Source: Agromyces luteolus
GTDB taxonomy: Bacteria > Actinomycetota > Actinomycetes > Actinomycetales > Microbacteriaceae
Direction: 5' to 3'
DNA: 64,000 nucleotides
Assembly: GCF_009729855.1 (NCBI RefSeq)
Contig: NZ_WODA01000017.1
Location: forward strand, 1-64,000
Positions within the stretch are counted from its first letter, which is position 1. Every line of letters starts with the position of its first letter. The notes under the pieces were generated by a model that was not told the origin of the DNA, did no database searches, and saw nothing but the letters and a program-made list of their open reading frames with translations. Both the position numbers and the translations under genes were made by a program. Shown here piece by piece: positions 9,132 to 16,668 of the stretch.

Positions 9132-10493
9132 CTACGGCACGGGCTCGGCGTCGGCCGCGACCACGGATGCCGCGGCATCCGCTTCGAGCGACGGCAGGCG
9201 GCTCGCCCGCACCCGGCGCACGATCGTGACGACGACGGATGCCGCGGCCAGCACGAGCGGCATGACGAGGTTCTGCCACGCCAGCACCAGCAGCCCGGCG
9301 GTGAGCACCGTCGCGACGATCGCGAGCCACCAGCCGAGCGAGAACCGGCGGAGGATGAGCGTCGCGGCGAGCATGCCGGCGGCGTAGATCGCGACCATGT
9401 TGCTCGTGTGGATGAGGATGAAGCCCGTCAGGTCGAGTTCGTTCCAGAGCATCAGGACGAAGTAGACGACGATGAGCGCCGCGGTCAGGGCGAGCGCCCG
9501 GCGGGGCACCGCGCCGTCCTCCGCACCCTTCGCGAAGAACCGGGGCAGGTCGCCGTCGCGCCCGAGCGCGGCGCCGAGCTTGCCGAACGCGGGCAGGTAG
9601 GCGTTGAGCACGCCGACCGTGACGATCGCGGCGACGATCGCCACGAGGACCGACCCGATGCCCGGGGCCGTGGTCTCGACGAGGTCGAGCAGCGGCACCT
9701 GGCTCGCGCCCGCGCGGTCGCCGAGCACGCCGACGGTCGCGAACTGCAGCGCGAGGTAGCCGACGCCGACCAGTGCGATCGCGATGCCCGTGGCGATCGG
9801 GATGATGCGGCGCGGGTCGCGGAACTCGCCGGCGATGTGCGTGCCGACCTCCCAGCCGGCGAAGGCCCAGACGAAGAGGCTGATGGCGACGCCGACGCCG
9901 CCCCAGCCGTTCGGGAGGAACGGGGTGAAGTTCGCCGCGTCGGCCGCCGGGAAGGTGACCGCGACGACGCCCACGACGACCGCGAGGAGCAGGCCCGTGA
10001 GCACGAACTGCACCCAGCCGGCGACGCGCACCCCGAACCAGTTGGCGACGAGCGGCGGGAGGAAGACCGCGAAGCCGATGACCGGCACGGCGGCGCGATC
10101 GACGCCGAGGACCGCGACGACGTACTCGCCGCCGAGGATCGCGACGACGGGCGCGCCGACGCAGACGCCGAAGAAGAACCAGTACCCCGTCATGCGGGCC
10201 GCGGTCGGGCCGAGCGCCCGGCGGACGTAGCTGGCGACGCCGCCCGGGTCGGGGAAGCGGGAGGCCAGCGCGGCGAACGTGCCGGCGAGCGGGATCGACA
10301 GCACGAGCACCGCCGCGACGGCGAGGACCGACGCGGGACCGGCGGCCTGCGCGGCGAGCCCCGGCAGGACCAGGATGCCGGTGCCGAGCACGCTCGCGAC
10401 GTAGAGGGCCGTGCCCTGGACGAGGCCCAGCCGGCCGTGATGCGCTGCTGCGGCGCCGACCGGGGGCGCGACATCCAGGGTTCTCGTACTCAC
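9132..10493 (-). CDS. APC-family amino acid permease
   Basis: Amino acid/polyamine/organocation superfamily permease, 453 aa, with about 12 hydrophobic segments. The first helix contains the APC-type motif VASVLGTGILVLPG (about residues 32-45), where the unwound GxG-type segment binds substrate. The later segment FVWAFAGWEVGTHIAGEFRD matches the family's TM6 region. The ATG at 10493 directly precedes MSTRTLDVAP. It is upstream of the aldo/keto reductase and downstream of metB on the same strand, with an 87-bp gap from metB. Cargo specificity is not readable; the methionine/cysteine genes next to it make a sulfur amino acid a weak possibility. Confidence 0.9.
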   Translation of the reverse strand: MSTRTLDVAPPVGAAAAHHGRLGLVQGTALYVASVLGTGILVLPGLAAQAAGPASVLAVAAVLVLSIPLAGTFAALASRFPDPGGVASYVRRALGPTAARMTGYWFFFGVCVGAPVVAILGGEYVVAVLGVDRAAVPVIGFAVFLPPLVANWFGVRVAGWVQFVLTGLLLAVVVGVVAVTFPAADAANFTPFLPNGWGGVGVAISLFVWAFAGWEVGTHIAGEFRDPRRIIPIATGIAIALVGVGYLALQFATVGVLGDRAGASQVPLLDLVETTAPGIGSVLVAIVAAIVTVGVLNAYLPAFGKLGAALGRDGDLPRFFAKGAEDGAVPRRALALTAALIVVYFVLMLWNELDLTGFILIHTSNMVAIYAAGMLAATLILRRFSLGWWLAIVATVLTAGLLVLAWQNLVMPLVLAAASVVVTIVRRVRASRLPSLEADAAASVVAADAEPVP

Positions 10494-10580
10494 CAGATCA
10501 TCGTGGCGGATGCCACCGACACGCGCGCTGGCAGGAACGACAGTGTTCGTCGAATTCCTGCCACCCTGCCCGGGCGGTCC

Positions 10581-11741
10581 CTAGACGCGCCCGAGCGCCC
10601 CGTCGATGTCGGCGAGCAGGTCGTCGACGTCCTCGATGCCGACCGACAGGCGCACGATCGACTCGGGCACCTCGGCCTCGGTGCCCTTGACCGACGCGTG
10701 CGTCATCTCCGACGGGTAGTTCACGAGCGACTCCACGCCGCCGAGCGACTCCGCGAGCGTGAACAGCTCGGTCGACTCCGCGAACCGGCGCGCGGCATCG
10801 CCGCCGCCCGCGAGGTCGATCGACACCATGCCGCCGAAGCCCGACATCTGGCGCGCGGCCAGCGAGTGCCCGGGGTGCGATTCGAGGCCGGGGTAGAGCA
10901 CCCGGCCGACCGCAGGATGCTCGTCGAGCCGCCGGGCGATCGCGAGCGCGTTCTGGCTGTGCCGCTGCATTCGGATGCCCAGGGTCTTGATGCCGCGCGT
11001 CGTGAGGAACGCGTCGAACGGCGCCGACACCGCGCCGGCCGCGAACTGCGTGAAGCCGACGCGCTCGGCGAGCTCCTCCTGCCCGGGCGCGAACACGAGC
11101 GCGCCGCCGACGACGTCGGAGTGGCCGCCGAGGTACTTCGTGGTCGAGTGCACGATGACGTGCGCGCCGAGCCCGATCGGCTGCTGCAGCGCCGGGCTCG
11201 CGAACGTGTTGTCGACGACGACCGTGAGCCCCGCCTCGTCACCGAGCTCGGCGAGCGCTGCGATGTCGGAGATCTTCATGAGCGGGTTCGACGGCGTCTC
11301 GACCCAGAGCACCTTCGTCGTGCCGAGCTCGATCGCCCCGCGCACCGCGTCGAGGTCGCTCGTGTCGACCGTCGAGTGCCGGACGCCCCAGTCGCCGAAG
11401 ATCCGGCGGATGAGGCGGTGCGTGCCGCCGTACACGTCGTTGCCGATGACGACGTGGTCGCCCGGCGTCAGGATCGTGCGGAGCAGCGCGTCCTCCGCAG
11501 CGAGACCCGACGCGAACGACAGGCCGCGGATGCCGCCCTCGAGCGCCGCGAGCTGGGTCTCGAGTGCGGTGCGCGTCGGGTTGCCGCCGCGCGAGTACTC
11601 GTAGCCGCCGCGGAGGCCCCCGATGCCGTCCTGTGCGTACGTCGAGGTCACGTGGATGGGCGGGATGACCGCGCCCGTCGTGGGGTCGAACTCCTGGCCC
11701 GCGTGGATCGCGCGAGTGTCGAAGCCTGCGTCGTGGTGCAT
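10581..11741 (-). CDS. metB: Cystathionine gamma-synthase
   Basis: PLP-dependent trans-sulfuration enzyme (Cys/Met metabolism family), 386 aa. Actinobacterial members form cystathionine from an acyl-homoserine and cysteine, or act as gamma-lyase/O-acetylhomoserine sulfhydrylase. The PLP lysine is Lys202 in HSTTKYLGGHSDVVGG. The substrate motifs GGYEYSRGGNPTR (45-57) and ETPSNPLMKI are present. It lies 13 bp downstream of the cystathionine beta-synthase gene, so both probably form one operon for interconversion of homocysteine and cysteine. Distinguishing synthase from gamma-lyase by sequence alone is unsafe. Confidence 0.9.
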   Translation of the reverse strand: MHHDAGFDTRAIHAGQEFDPTTGAVIPPIHVTSTYAQDGIGGLRGGYEYSRGGNPTRTALETQLAALEGGIRGLSFASGLAAEDALLRTILTPGDHVVIGNDVYGGTHRLIRRIFGDWGVRHSTVDTSDLDAVRGAIELGTTKVLWVETPSNPLMKISDIAALAELGDEAGLTVVVDNTFASPALQQPIGLGAHVIVHSTTKYLGGHSDVVGGALVFAPGQEELAERVGFTQFAAGAVSAPFDAFLTTRGIKTLGIRMQRHSQNALAIARRLDEHPAVGRVLYPGLESHPGHSLAARQMSGFGGMVSIDLAGGGDAARRFAESTELFTLAESLGGVESLVNYPSEMTHASVKGTEAEVPESIVRLSVGIEDVDDLLADIDGALGRV

Positions 11742-11754
11742 GGTTCCCGGCCCT

Positions 11755-13128
11755 TCAGGAGGAGAGGTACGAAAGGAGGTCGGTGCGCGTGATCACGCCG
11801 AGCGCCTTGCCGCCGTCGGTCACGAGCATCGCAGGCGCCTCGCCGAACGCCTGGCGCGCGGTCGCCACGGGCTCGTTCACGCCGATGAGCGGCAGCGCGT
11901 CGCCGACGACCGCCGACACCTCGTCGGTGAGCTTCGCGCGGCCGGAGAAGACCTGCTCGAGCAGCTCGTCCTCATGCAGCGCGCCGACGACCTCGCCGAG
12001 CACGACGGGCGGCTCGGCCGACAGCACGACGAGCTGCGAGACGCCGGACTCGGTCATCCGGTCGATCGCCTCGCGCACCGTGTCGTTCGGGTGCACGTAG
12101 ACGAGCGGCGCCGTGCGGTCGGCCTTCGCCGCAAGGATGTCGCGGATCGTGTGCCCTGCGGGCGCGTTGCCGAAGCCGTAGGCGCGCAGCCACTTGTCGT
12201 TGAAGATCTTGCCGAGGTACCCGCGCCCCGAGTCGGGCAGGAGCACCACGAAGACGTCGTCCTCCGTCACCTCGGGCCGCGACGCGGCCTTCAGCGCCGC
12301 GACGACGGCCATGCCGCTCGACCCGCCGACGAGGATCCCCTCCTCGCGCGCGAGCCGACGCGTCATGTCGATCGACTCGGCGTCGGTGACGGCGATGATC
12401 TCGTGCGGCACGCTCGGGTCGTACGCCGTCGGCCAGAAGTCCTCGCCGACGCCCTCGACGAAGTACGGCCGCCCGGTGCCGCCCGAGTAGACCGAGCCCT
12501 CCGGGTCGGCGCCGATGATGCGCACCGAGTCGCCCGAGACCTCGCGGAGGTACCGGCCGGTGCCCGTGATCGTGCCGCCCGTGCCGACGCCGGCCACGAA
12601 GTGCGTGACCGTCCCGTCGGTGTCGCGCCAGATCTCGGGGCCCGTCGTCTCGTAGTGCGAGAGCGGGCCGTTGGGGTTCGAGTACTGGTCGGGCTTGAAC
12701 GCGCCGGGGATCTCGCGGGCGAGCCGGTCGGAGACGCCGTAGTACGACTCGGGGCTGTCGGGGGCGACCGCCGTGGGCGTCACGACGACCTCGGCACCGT
12801 ACGCCTGCAGCACGTTCCGCTTGTCCTCCGAGACCTTGTCGGGGCAGACGAACACGCAGCGGTAGCCGCGCTCCTGCGCGACGAGCGCGAGCCCGACGCC
12901 CGTGTTGCCCGAGGTCGGCTCGACGATCGTGCCGCCCGGCTTCAGCTTGCCCTCGCGCTCGGCCGCATCGATGATGTTGCGCGCGATGCGGTCCTTCGAG
13001 GAGCCGCCCGGGTTCAGGTACTCGAGCTTGACGAGCACCGTGGCATCCGTCACGCCCTCGGTCACCCGGTTCAACTTGACCAGGGGCGTGTTGCCGACGA
13101 GTTCGGTGATGTGGGCTGCGTACTTCAT
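11755..13128 (-). CDS. cbs: Cystathionine beta-synthase
   Basis: PLP enzyme condensing serine and homocysteine to cystathionine (457 aa). The catalytic domain shows the PLP lysine Lys45 in NPGGSSKDRIARN, the substrate loop TSGNTGVGLA and phosphate loop GTGGTITG. From about residue 335 to the end there is a pair of CBS domains (VHPNDTVREAIDRM and VNEPVATARQAFGEA), so this is CBS rather than a short cysteine synthase. The ATG at 13128 is followed by MKYAAHITELVGNTPL. First gene of a two-gene operon with metB. Confidence 0.93.
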   Translation of the reverse strand: MKYAAHITELVGNTPLVKLNRVTEGVTDATVLVKLEYLNPGGSSKDRIARNIIDAAEREGKLKPGGTIVEPTSGNTGVGLALVAQERGYRCVFVCPDKVSEDKRNVLQAYGAEVVVTPTAVAPDSPESYYGVSDRLAREIPGAFKPDQYSNPNGPLSHYETTGPEIWRDTDGTVTHFVAGVGTGGTITGTGRYLREVSGDSVRIIGADPEGSVYSGGTGRPYFVEGVGEDFWPTAYDPSVPHEIIAVTDAESIDMTRRLAREEGILVGGSSGMAVVAALKAASRPEVTEDDVFVVLLPDSGRGYLGKIFNDKWLRAYGFGNAPAGHTIRDILAAKADRTAPLVYVHPNDTVREAIDRMTESGVSQLVVLSAEPPVVLGEVVGALHEDELLEQVFSGRAKLTDEVSAVVGDALPLIGVNEPVATARQAFGEAPAMLVTDGGKALGVITRTDLLSYLSS

Positions 13129-13164
13129 TCCGCTGGTTCGTTCCTTGGTGTCGTGTGCGTCGAG

Positions 13165-13183
13165 GGGCGCCCGTTCGGCGCCC
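13165..13183 (-). promoter_or_regulatory. Hairpin in the cbs leader
   Basis: GGGCGCC-cgttc-GGCGCCC forms a 7-bp stem in the 5' region of cbs, extendable by five more pairs (GCGTC/GACGC) across a bulge. It could be a leader structure. It lacks the conserved core I would expect of a SAM riboswitch. Confidence 0.3.
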
Positions 13184-13280
13184 GACGCGAGGGAAGGGGT
13201 CGCGCGTTCAGCGACGACAACACCGGCACGAGAGGCTCACCCGGCCAGCCTAGCGAATGACGGATGCCTCGTGGCAGGCC

Positions 13281-14798
13281 TCACCCGTCGGTCGCGCCGG
13301 CACCGGCGCGACGACGCGCGGAGCCCTTGGGCGGCAGCAGCGTCTCCGACTCCTCCAGCGACATCCCGTTCGTCTCCGGGATCTTCGCGAGCACGAAGAA
13401 GAAGGAGAGCGCGGCGAAGGTCGCGTACATGCCGTACGTCAGGAGGAGCGAGGTGTTCGCCAGCAGCGGGAACGTCACGGTCACGACGAAGTTCGCGATC
13501 CACTGCGCGGCGGCGGCGAGGCCGAGCGCGCGGGCGCGGATGCGGTTCGGGAAGATCTCGCCGAGCAGCACCCACACCAGCGGACCCCACGAGAAGCCGA
13601 AGAACACGACGAAGAGGTTCGCCGCGACGAGCGCGATCGGTCCCCAGGCGCCGGGGAGCGAGATGTCCTCACCGGAGCCGCTCGCGTTGCCGAACGCGAG
13701 CGCCATCGTCGCGAGCGAGATCGTCATGCCCGCCGACCCGACGAGGAGCAGCGGCCGCCGCCCGACCCGGTCGACGAGCGCGATCGCGATGAAGGTCACG
13801 AGGATGTTCGTGATCGACGTGAACACGCTGATCGCGAAGGCGTTCGACTCGTCGAAGCCGACCGCGCTCCACAGCGTCGTGGAGTAGTAGAAGATCACGT
13901 TGATGCCGACGAACTGCTGGAACACCGACAGCAGGATGCCGATCCAGACGATGCCGCGGAGGCCGAACACGGGCCCGCGCAGCGCGCCCTTCGCCTGCTT
14001 GGCCTCGGCGTCGGCCTTCATGGTGTTCCGGATGTCGCGGACGGCGCGCTCCACCTCGCCGGGCTGGATGCGCTCGAGGACGACGCGTGCCTCGTCCTCC
14101 TTCTCCACGCGTATGAGGTAGCGGGGCGACTCCGGCAGCGAGAACGCGATGAGGCCGTACGCGACGCTCGGCACGATGCCCGCGAGGAACATCCAGCGCC
14201 AGGCGTCGAGGCCGAACCAGAACGGCTCCGCGGCACCGCCCGCCGCCCACGCGAACACCGCGTCCGAGAGCAGGGCGGTGAAGATGCCGAACACGATCGC
14301 GAGCTGCTGCAGCGACGCGAGCCGTCCGCGCGCCCGCCGCGGCGAGATCTCGGCGATGTAGGCCGGCGAGACGACCGACGCGATGCCGATGCCGAGGCCG
14401 CCGATGACGCGCCACACGATGAGGTCCCACACGCCGAGCGCGAGGCCCGACCCGATCGCGGAGATGAGGAACAGGCTCGCCCCGAGGATCATGACGGGGA
14501 TGCGGCCGAACCGGTCGGCGAGGCGGCCCGCGAGCTCGGCCCCGAGCGCGCACCCGAGCAGGGCGCTCGCGATCGCGAGCCCCGTGAGCCCCGCCGACAG
14601 GCTGAACTCCTGCTCGATCGCGTCGACCGCGCCGTTCACCACCGACGAGTCGAAGCCGAACAGGAAGCCGCCGACCGCGCCCGCGACGGCGAGCGCGATG
14701 ACGCGCCGGTTGAGGCCGCTCCCCCGGCCGGCGCCGCTCTCGTCGGGCCCGTCCGCATCGGCGACCGCGACGTCCGGATGATCGATGTCCCCGCTCAC
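13281..14798 (-). CDS. MFS sugar porter (sugar:proton symporter)
   Basis: Sugar porter family MFS transporter, 505 aa. Hallmarks are present: VGGFLFGFDSSVVNGAVDAI in helix 1 (about residues 37-56), the GRLADRFGR loop, ISPRRARGRLASLQQL after helix 4, LPESPRYL before the central loop, QQFVGINVIFYY in helix 7, VDRVGRRPLLLVG, and PETNG near the C-terminus. It is probably a proton symporter for a hexose, pentose or polyol. ATG at 14798. It is transcribed away from the DUF3105 gene; an 18-bp perfect palindrome lies in the shared upstream region. Substrate unknown; inositol is one possibility for this family. Confidence 0.93.
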   Translation of the reverse strand: MSGDIDHPDVAVADADGPDESGAGRGSGLNRRVIALAVAGAVGGFLFGFDSSVVNGAVDAIEQEFSLSAGLTGLAIASALLGCALGAELAGRLADRFGRIPVMILGASLFLISAIGSGLALGVWDLIVWRVIGGLGIGIASVVSPAYIAEISPRRARGRLASLQQLAIVFGIFTALLSDAVFAWAAGGAAEPFWFGLDAWRWMFLAGIVPSVAYGLIAFSLPESPRYLIRVEKEDEARVVLERIQPGEVERAVRDIRNTMKADAEAKQAKGALRGPVFGLRGIVWIGILLSVFQQFVGINVIFYYSTTLWSAVGFDESNAFAISVFTSITNILVTFIAIALVDRVGRRPLLLVGSAGMTISLATMALAFGNASGSGEDISLPGAWGPIALVAANLFVVFFGFSWGPLVWVLLGEIFPNRIRARALGLAAAAQWIANFVVTVTFPLLANTSLLLTYGMYATFAALSFFFVLAKIPETNGMSLEESETLLPPKGSARRRAGAGATDG

Positions 14799-14828
14799 GC
14801 GCCGACCTCCCCCGCCGGCATCCGACCC

Positions 14829-14846
14829 GGACCGCTCGAGCGGTCC
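14829..14846. promoter_or_regulatory. Perfect 18-bp palindrome between divergent genes
   Basis: GGACCGCTCGAGCGGTCC is fully self-complementary and lies 31 bp upstream of the sugar-porter ATG, inside the 199-bp divergent intergenic region. It has operator-like size and placement; no regulator gene is adjacent. Confidence 0.45.
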
Positions 14847-14997
14847 GCACGCGGTCGCCCCGCGCCGGCATCTCGGATGCTAGACCCGGGCTCGACGGGA
14901 TCCGCGGCGGCGCACGGGTGACGGCGTTCTCCCAGCCCGATACGTTCGTATTGAGTACCCCGTCCCGTATCTCCACCCCGCTCGAGGAAGGCCCCGC

Positions 14998-15669
14998 GTG
15001 AGCGCGACCCAGCCCGGAAAGAAGCCCACCGTCAAGCAGCAGCGCGCCGCGGAGCGCGAGCGCAAGCTCGAGGCGTACCGCAAGCGCGAGGCGCAGATGA
15101 AGCGGAACCGCCTCATCGCGATCTGGAGCTCGGTCGGCGTCGGCGTCGCGATCATCGCGCTCATCGTCACCTCGATCGCGCTCACGCCGCGGGCCGCGAA
15201 CTACACCGCCGGCGGCGAGGGCGCCGAGATCGAGGGGGTCGAGACCTTCGAGAACGCGTCGGAGCACGTCGAGGGCGTCGTCGACTACGAGCAGACGCCG
15301 CCCGCGGGCGGCCAGCACAACCCCGCGTGGCTGAACTGCGGCGTCTACGAGGAGCCCGTGCCGAACGAGAACGCGGTGCACTCGCTCGAGCACGGCGCGA
15401 TCTGGGTCACCTACGACGCCGACGCCCTCTCCGACGACGACATCTCGACGCTCCGCTCGAAGCTCCCGAGCACGTACGTGATCCTCTCGCCCTTCGAGGG
15501 CCTGCCCTCCCCGGTCGTGCTGAGCGGCTGGAACTCCCAGCTCCAGGTCGACGGCGTCGACGACCCGCGCATCGAGGACTTCCTCGAGGAGTACTGGCAG
15601 AGCCAGAACGTCCCCGAGCCCGGCGCGCCCTGCACCGGCGCCATCGACGGCCCCGGCAAGGTCGCGTGA
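14998..15669 (+). CDS. DUF3105 membrane-anchored protein
   Basis: Actinobacterial DUF3105 family protein of unknown function (223 aa). A charged, Lys/Arg/Glu-rich cytoplasmic head (1-38) is followed by one membrane helix (about 39-62) and an extracytoplasmic domain. Conserved residues typical of the family are His107 (GGQHNPAWLNCG), Cys114, His128 and His132 (VHSLEHGAIWVTYD), a plausible metal or redox site. GTG start at 14998 with GAGGAAGG upstream. Its TGA overlaps the GTG of the DUF305 gene (GTGA), so the two are co-translated. The pairing of DUF3105 with DUF305 is common in actinobacteria and suggests a shared surface metal-related role, which is inference. Confidence 0.9.
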   Translation: MSATQPGKKPTVKQQRAAERERKLEAYRKREAQMKRNRLIAIWSSVGVGVAIIALIVTSIALTPRAANYTAGGEGAEIEGVETFENASEHVEGVVDYEQTPPAGGQHNPAWLNCGVYEEPVPNENAVHSLEHGAIWVTYDADALSDDDISTLRSKLPSTYVILSPFEGLPSPVVLSGWNSQLQVDGVDDPRIEDFLEEYWQSQNVPEPGAPCTGAIDGPGKVA

Positions 15670-16364
15670 GCGTCGGGCACGAGGACCACGACGAGCGGCC
15701 CCGCCGCTCGGGCATCGGCCGCTGGGCCGTGGTGCTCGCGGCATCCGTCGCCGTCATCGCCGTGGCCGGCGCGGCCTTCGCGATCGGCCGGCTCTCGACG
15801 CTCGGCGAGGAGACGCCGTCGAACGCGAGCGCCGAAGCCGGCTTCGCGCGGGACATGCAGGTGCACCACCAGCAGGGCGTCGAGCTCGCGATGATCGTGC
15901 GCGACGCCACCGACGACCCCGACGTGCGGCTGCTCGGCTACGACATCGCGATCGCGCAGGCCCAGCAGGCCGGGCAGATGTACGGCTGGCTCGCCGAGTG
16001 GGGCCTGCCGCAGGCCGGTTCGGAGCCGTCGATGACGTGGATGACGCAGCCCTCCGCCGACGGAAGCACGCACGACGGGCACGACGGCGACGGATCGGGC
16101 GGCGCCGCGCACGTCCCCGGCGAGCCGATGCCCGGGCTCGCCACCCCCGAGCAGGTCGCCGAGCTCCGCGAGCTGGAGGGCGTCGAGGCCGAGCGCAGGT
16201 TCCTCGAGCTCATGATCGCCCACCACGAGGGTGCGGTCGTCATGGCCGAGGCGGTCCTCGACCGGTCGACCTACCCGGTCGTGGTCTCGCTCGCCGAGTC
16301 GATCATCCTGAGCCAGGAGGCCGAGATCGCCCTCATGGAGGACATGCTCGCCGAGCGCTCCTAG
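15666..16364 (+). CDS. DUF305 membrane-anchored protein
   Basis: DUF305 protein (ferritin-like four-helix fold), 232 aa. A membrane anchor spans about 19-41, so the domain lies outside the cell. The two internal halves each carry the diagnostic double-histidine motif: HHQQG at 67-71 and HHEGA at 186-190. The linker at about 134-142 is His/Asp rich (STHDGHDGDG). Metal (for example copper) binding has been proposed for the family; here it is inference. The GTG start at 15666 overlaps the DUF3105 stop. An open frame further upstream is out of context with the signal anchor and was not used. Confidence 0.9.
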   Translation: MSVGHEDHDERPRRSGIGRWAVVLAASVAVIAVAGAAFAIGRLSTLGEETPSNASAEAGFARDMQVHHQQGVELAMIVRDATDDPDVRLLGYDIAIAQAQQAGQMYGWLAEWGLPQAGSEPSMTWMTQPSADGSTHDGHDGDGSGGAAHVPGEPMPGLATPEQVAELRELEGVEAERRFLELMIAHHEGAVVMAEAVLDRSTYPVVVSLAESIILSQEAEIALMEDMLAERS

Positions 16365-16668
16365 CGCGCCGCGGGCGGGGCGCGGCGCGGGCGGGGCGCC
16401 CGCCTCCTCCGCCGTCTCGCCGAGCGCGTGCAGATCCGACGAGCGCGTTTGCGTACGCAGACACGCTCGTCGGATCCACACGCGTTCGCGGAGGGATGAT
16501 GCACGGGGCTGGCGCGGCACCAGTCACCTGGGCGAGTGCGCGTTTTCGCGACACGTGCGCGGGGTGTGCGCTGCGCACTCGTCGCGATGCCGCGCAACGC
16601 GCGAACGGCGAGGGCGCCGGCGCACGGCGCGCGCGGCGCGTGCGGCGGGGCCGCGGGGGCCGCGCAGC
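16365..16668. other. 304-bp convergent intergenic region with two large dyads
   Basis: No gene is supported here. The stretch separates the DUF305 gene (+) from the MsbA-like transporter (-). It contains one very long imperfect palindrome (16427-16484) and a second inverted repeat GAGTGCGC/GCGCACTC (16534-16541 and 16573-16580), then GC-rich sequence with CGCGCG runs. Confidence 0.6.
16427..16484. terminator. 58-bp imperfect palindrome, possible bidirectional terminator
   Basis: Arms CGCGTG-ca-GATCCGACGAGCG (16425/7-16445) and CGCTCGTCGGATC-ca-CACGCG (16464-16484) pair with a symmetrical CA internal mismatch. The loop itself contains the palindrome GCGTACGC flanked by partly complementary bases. 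There is no U-tract, but strong GC stems between convergent genes are commonly predicted terminators in this group. Its extent is unusually large. Confidence 0.55.

Noticed and set aside
11755..13128. Cysteine synthase (CysK)
   Set aside because: The length of 457 aa and the C-terminal CBS-domain pair identify cystathionine beta-synthase.
13129..13280. SAM riboswitch upstream of the cbs-metB operon
   Set aside because: Only a GC hairpin is visible; the conserved core sequences of SAM riboswitches cannot be found.
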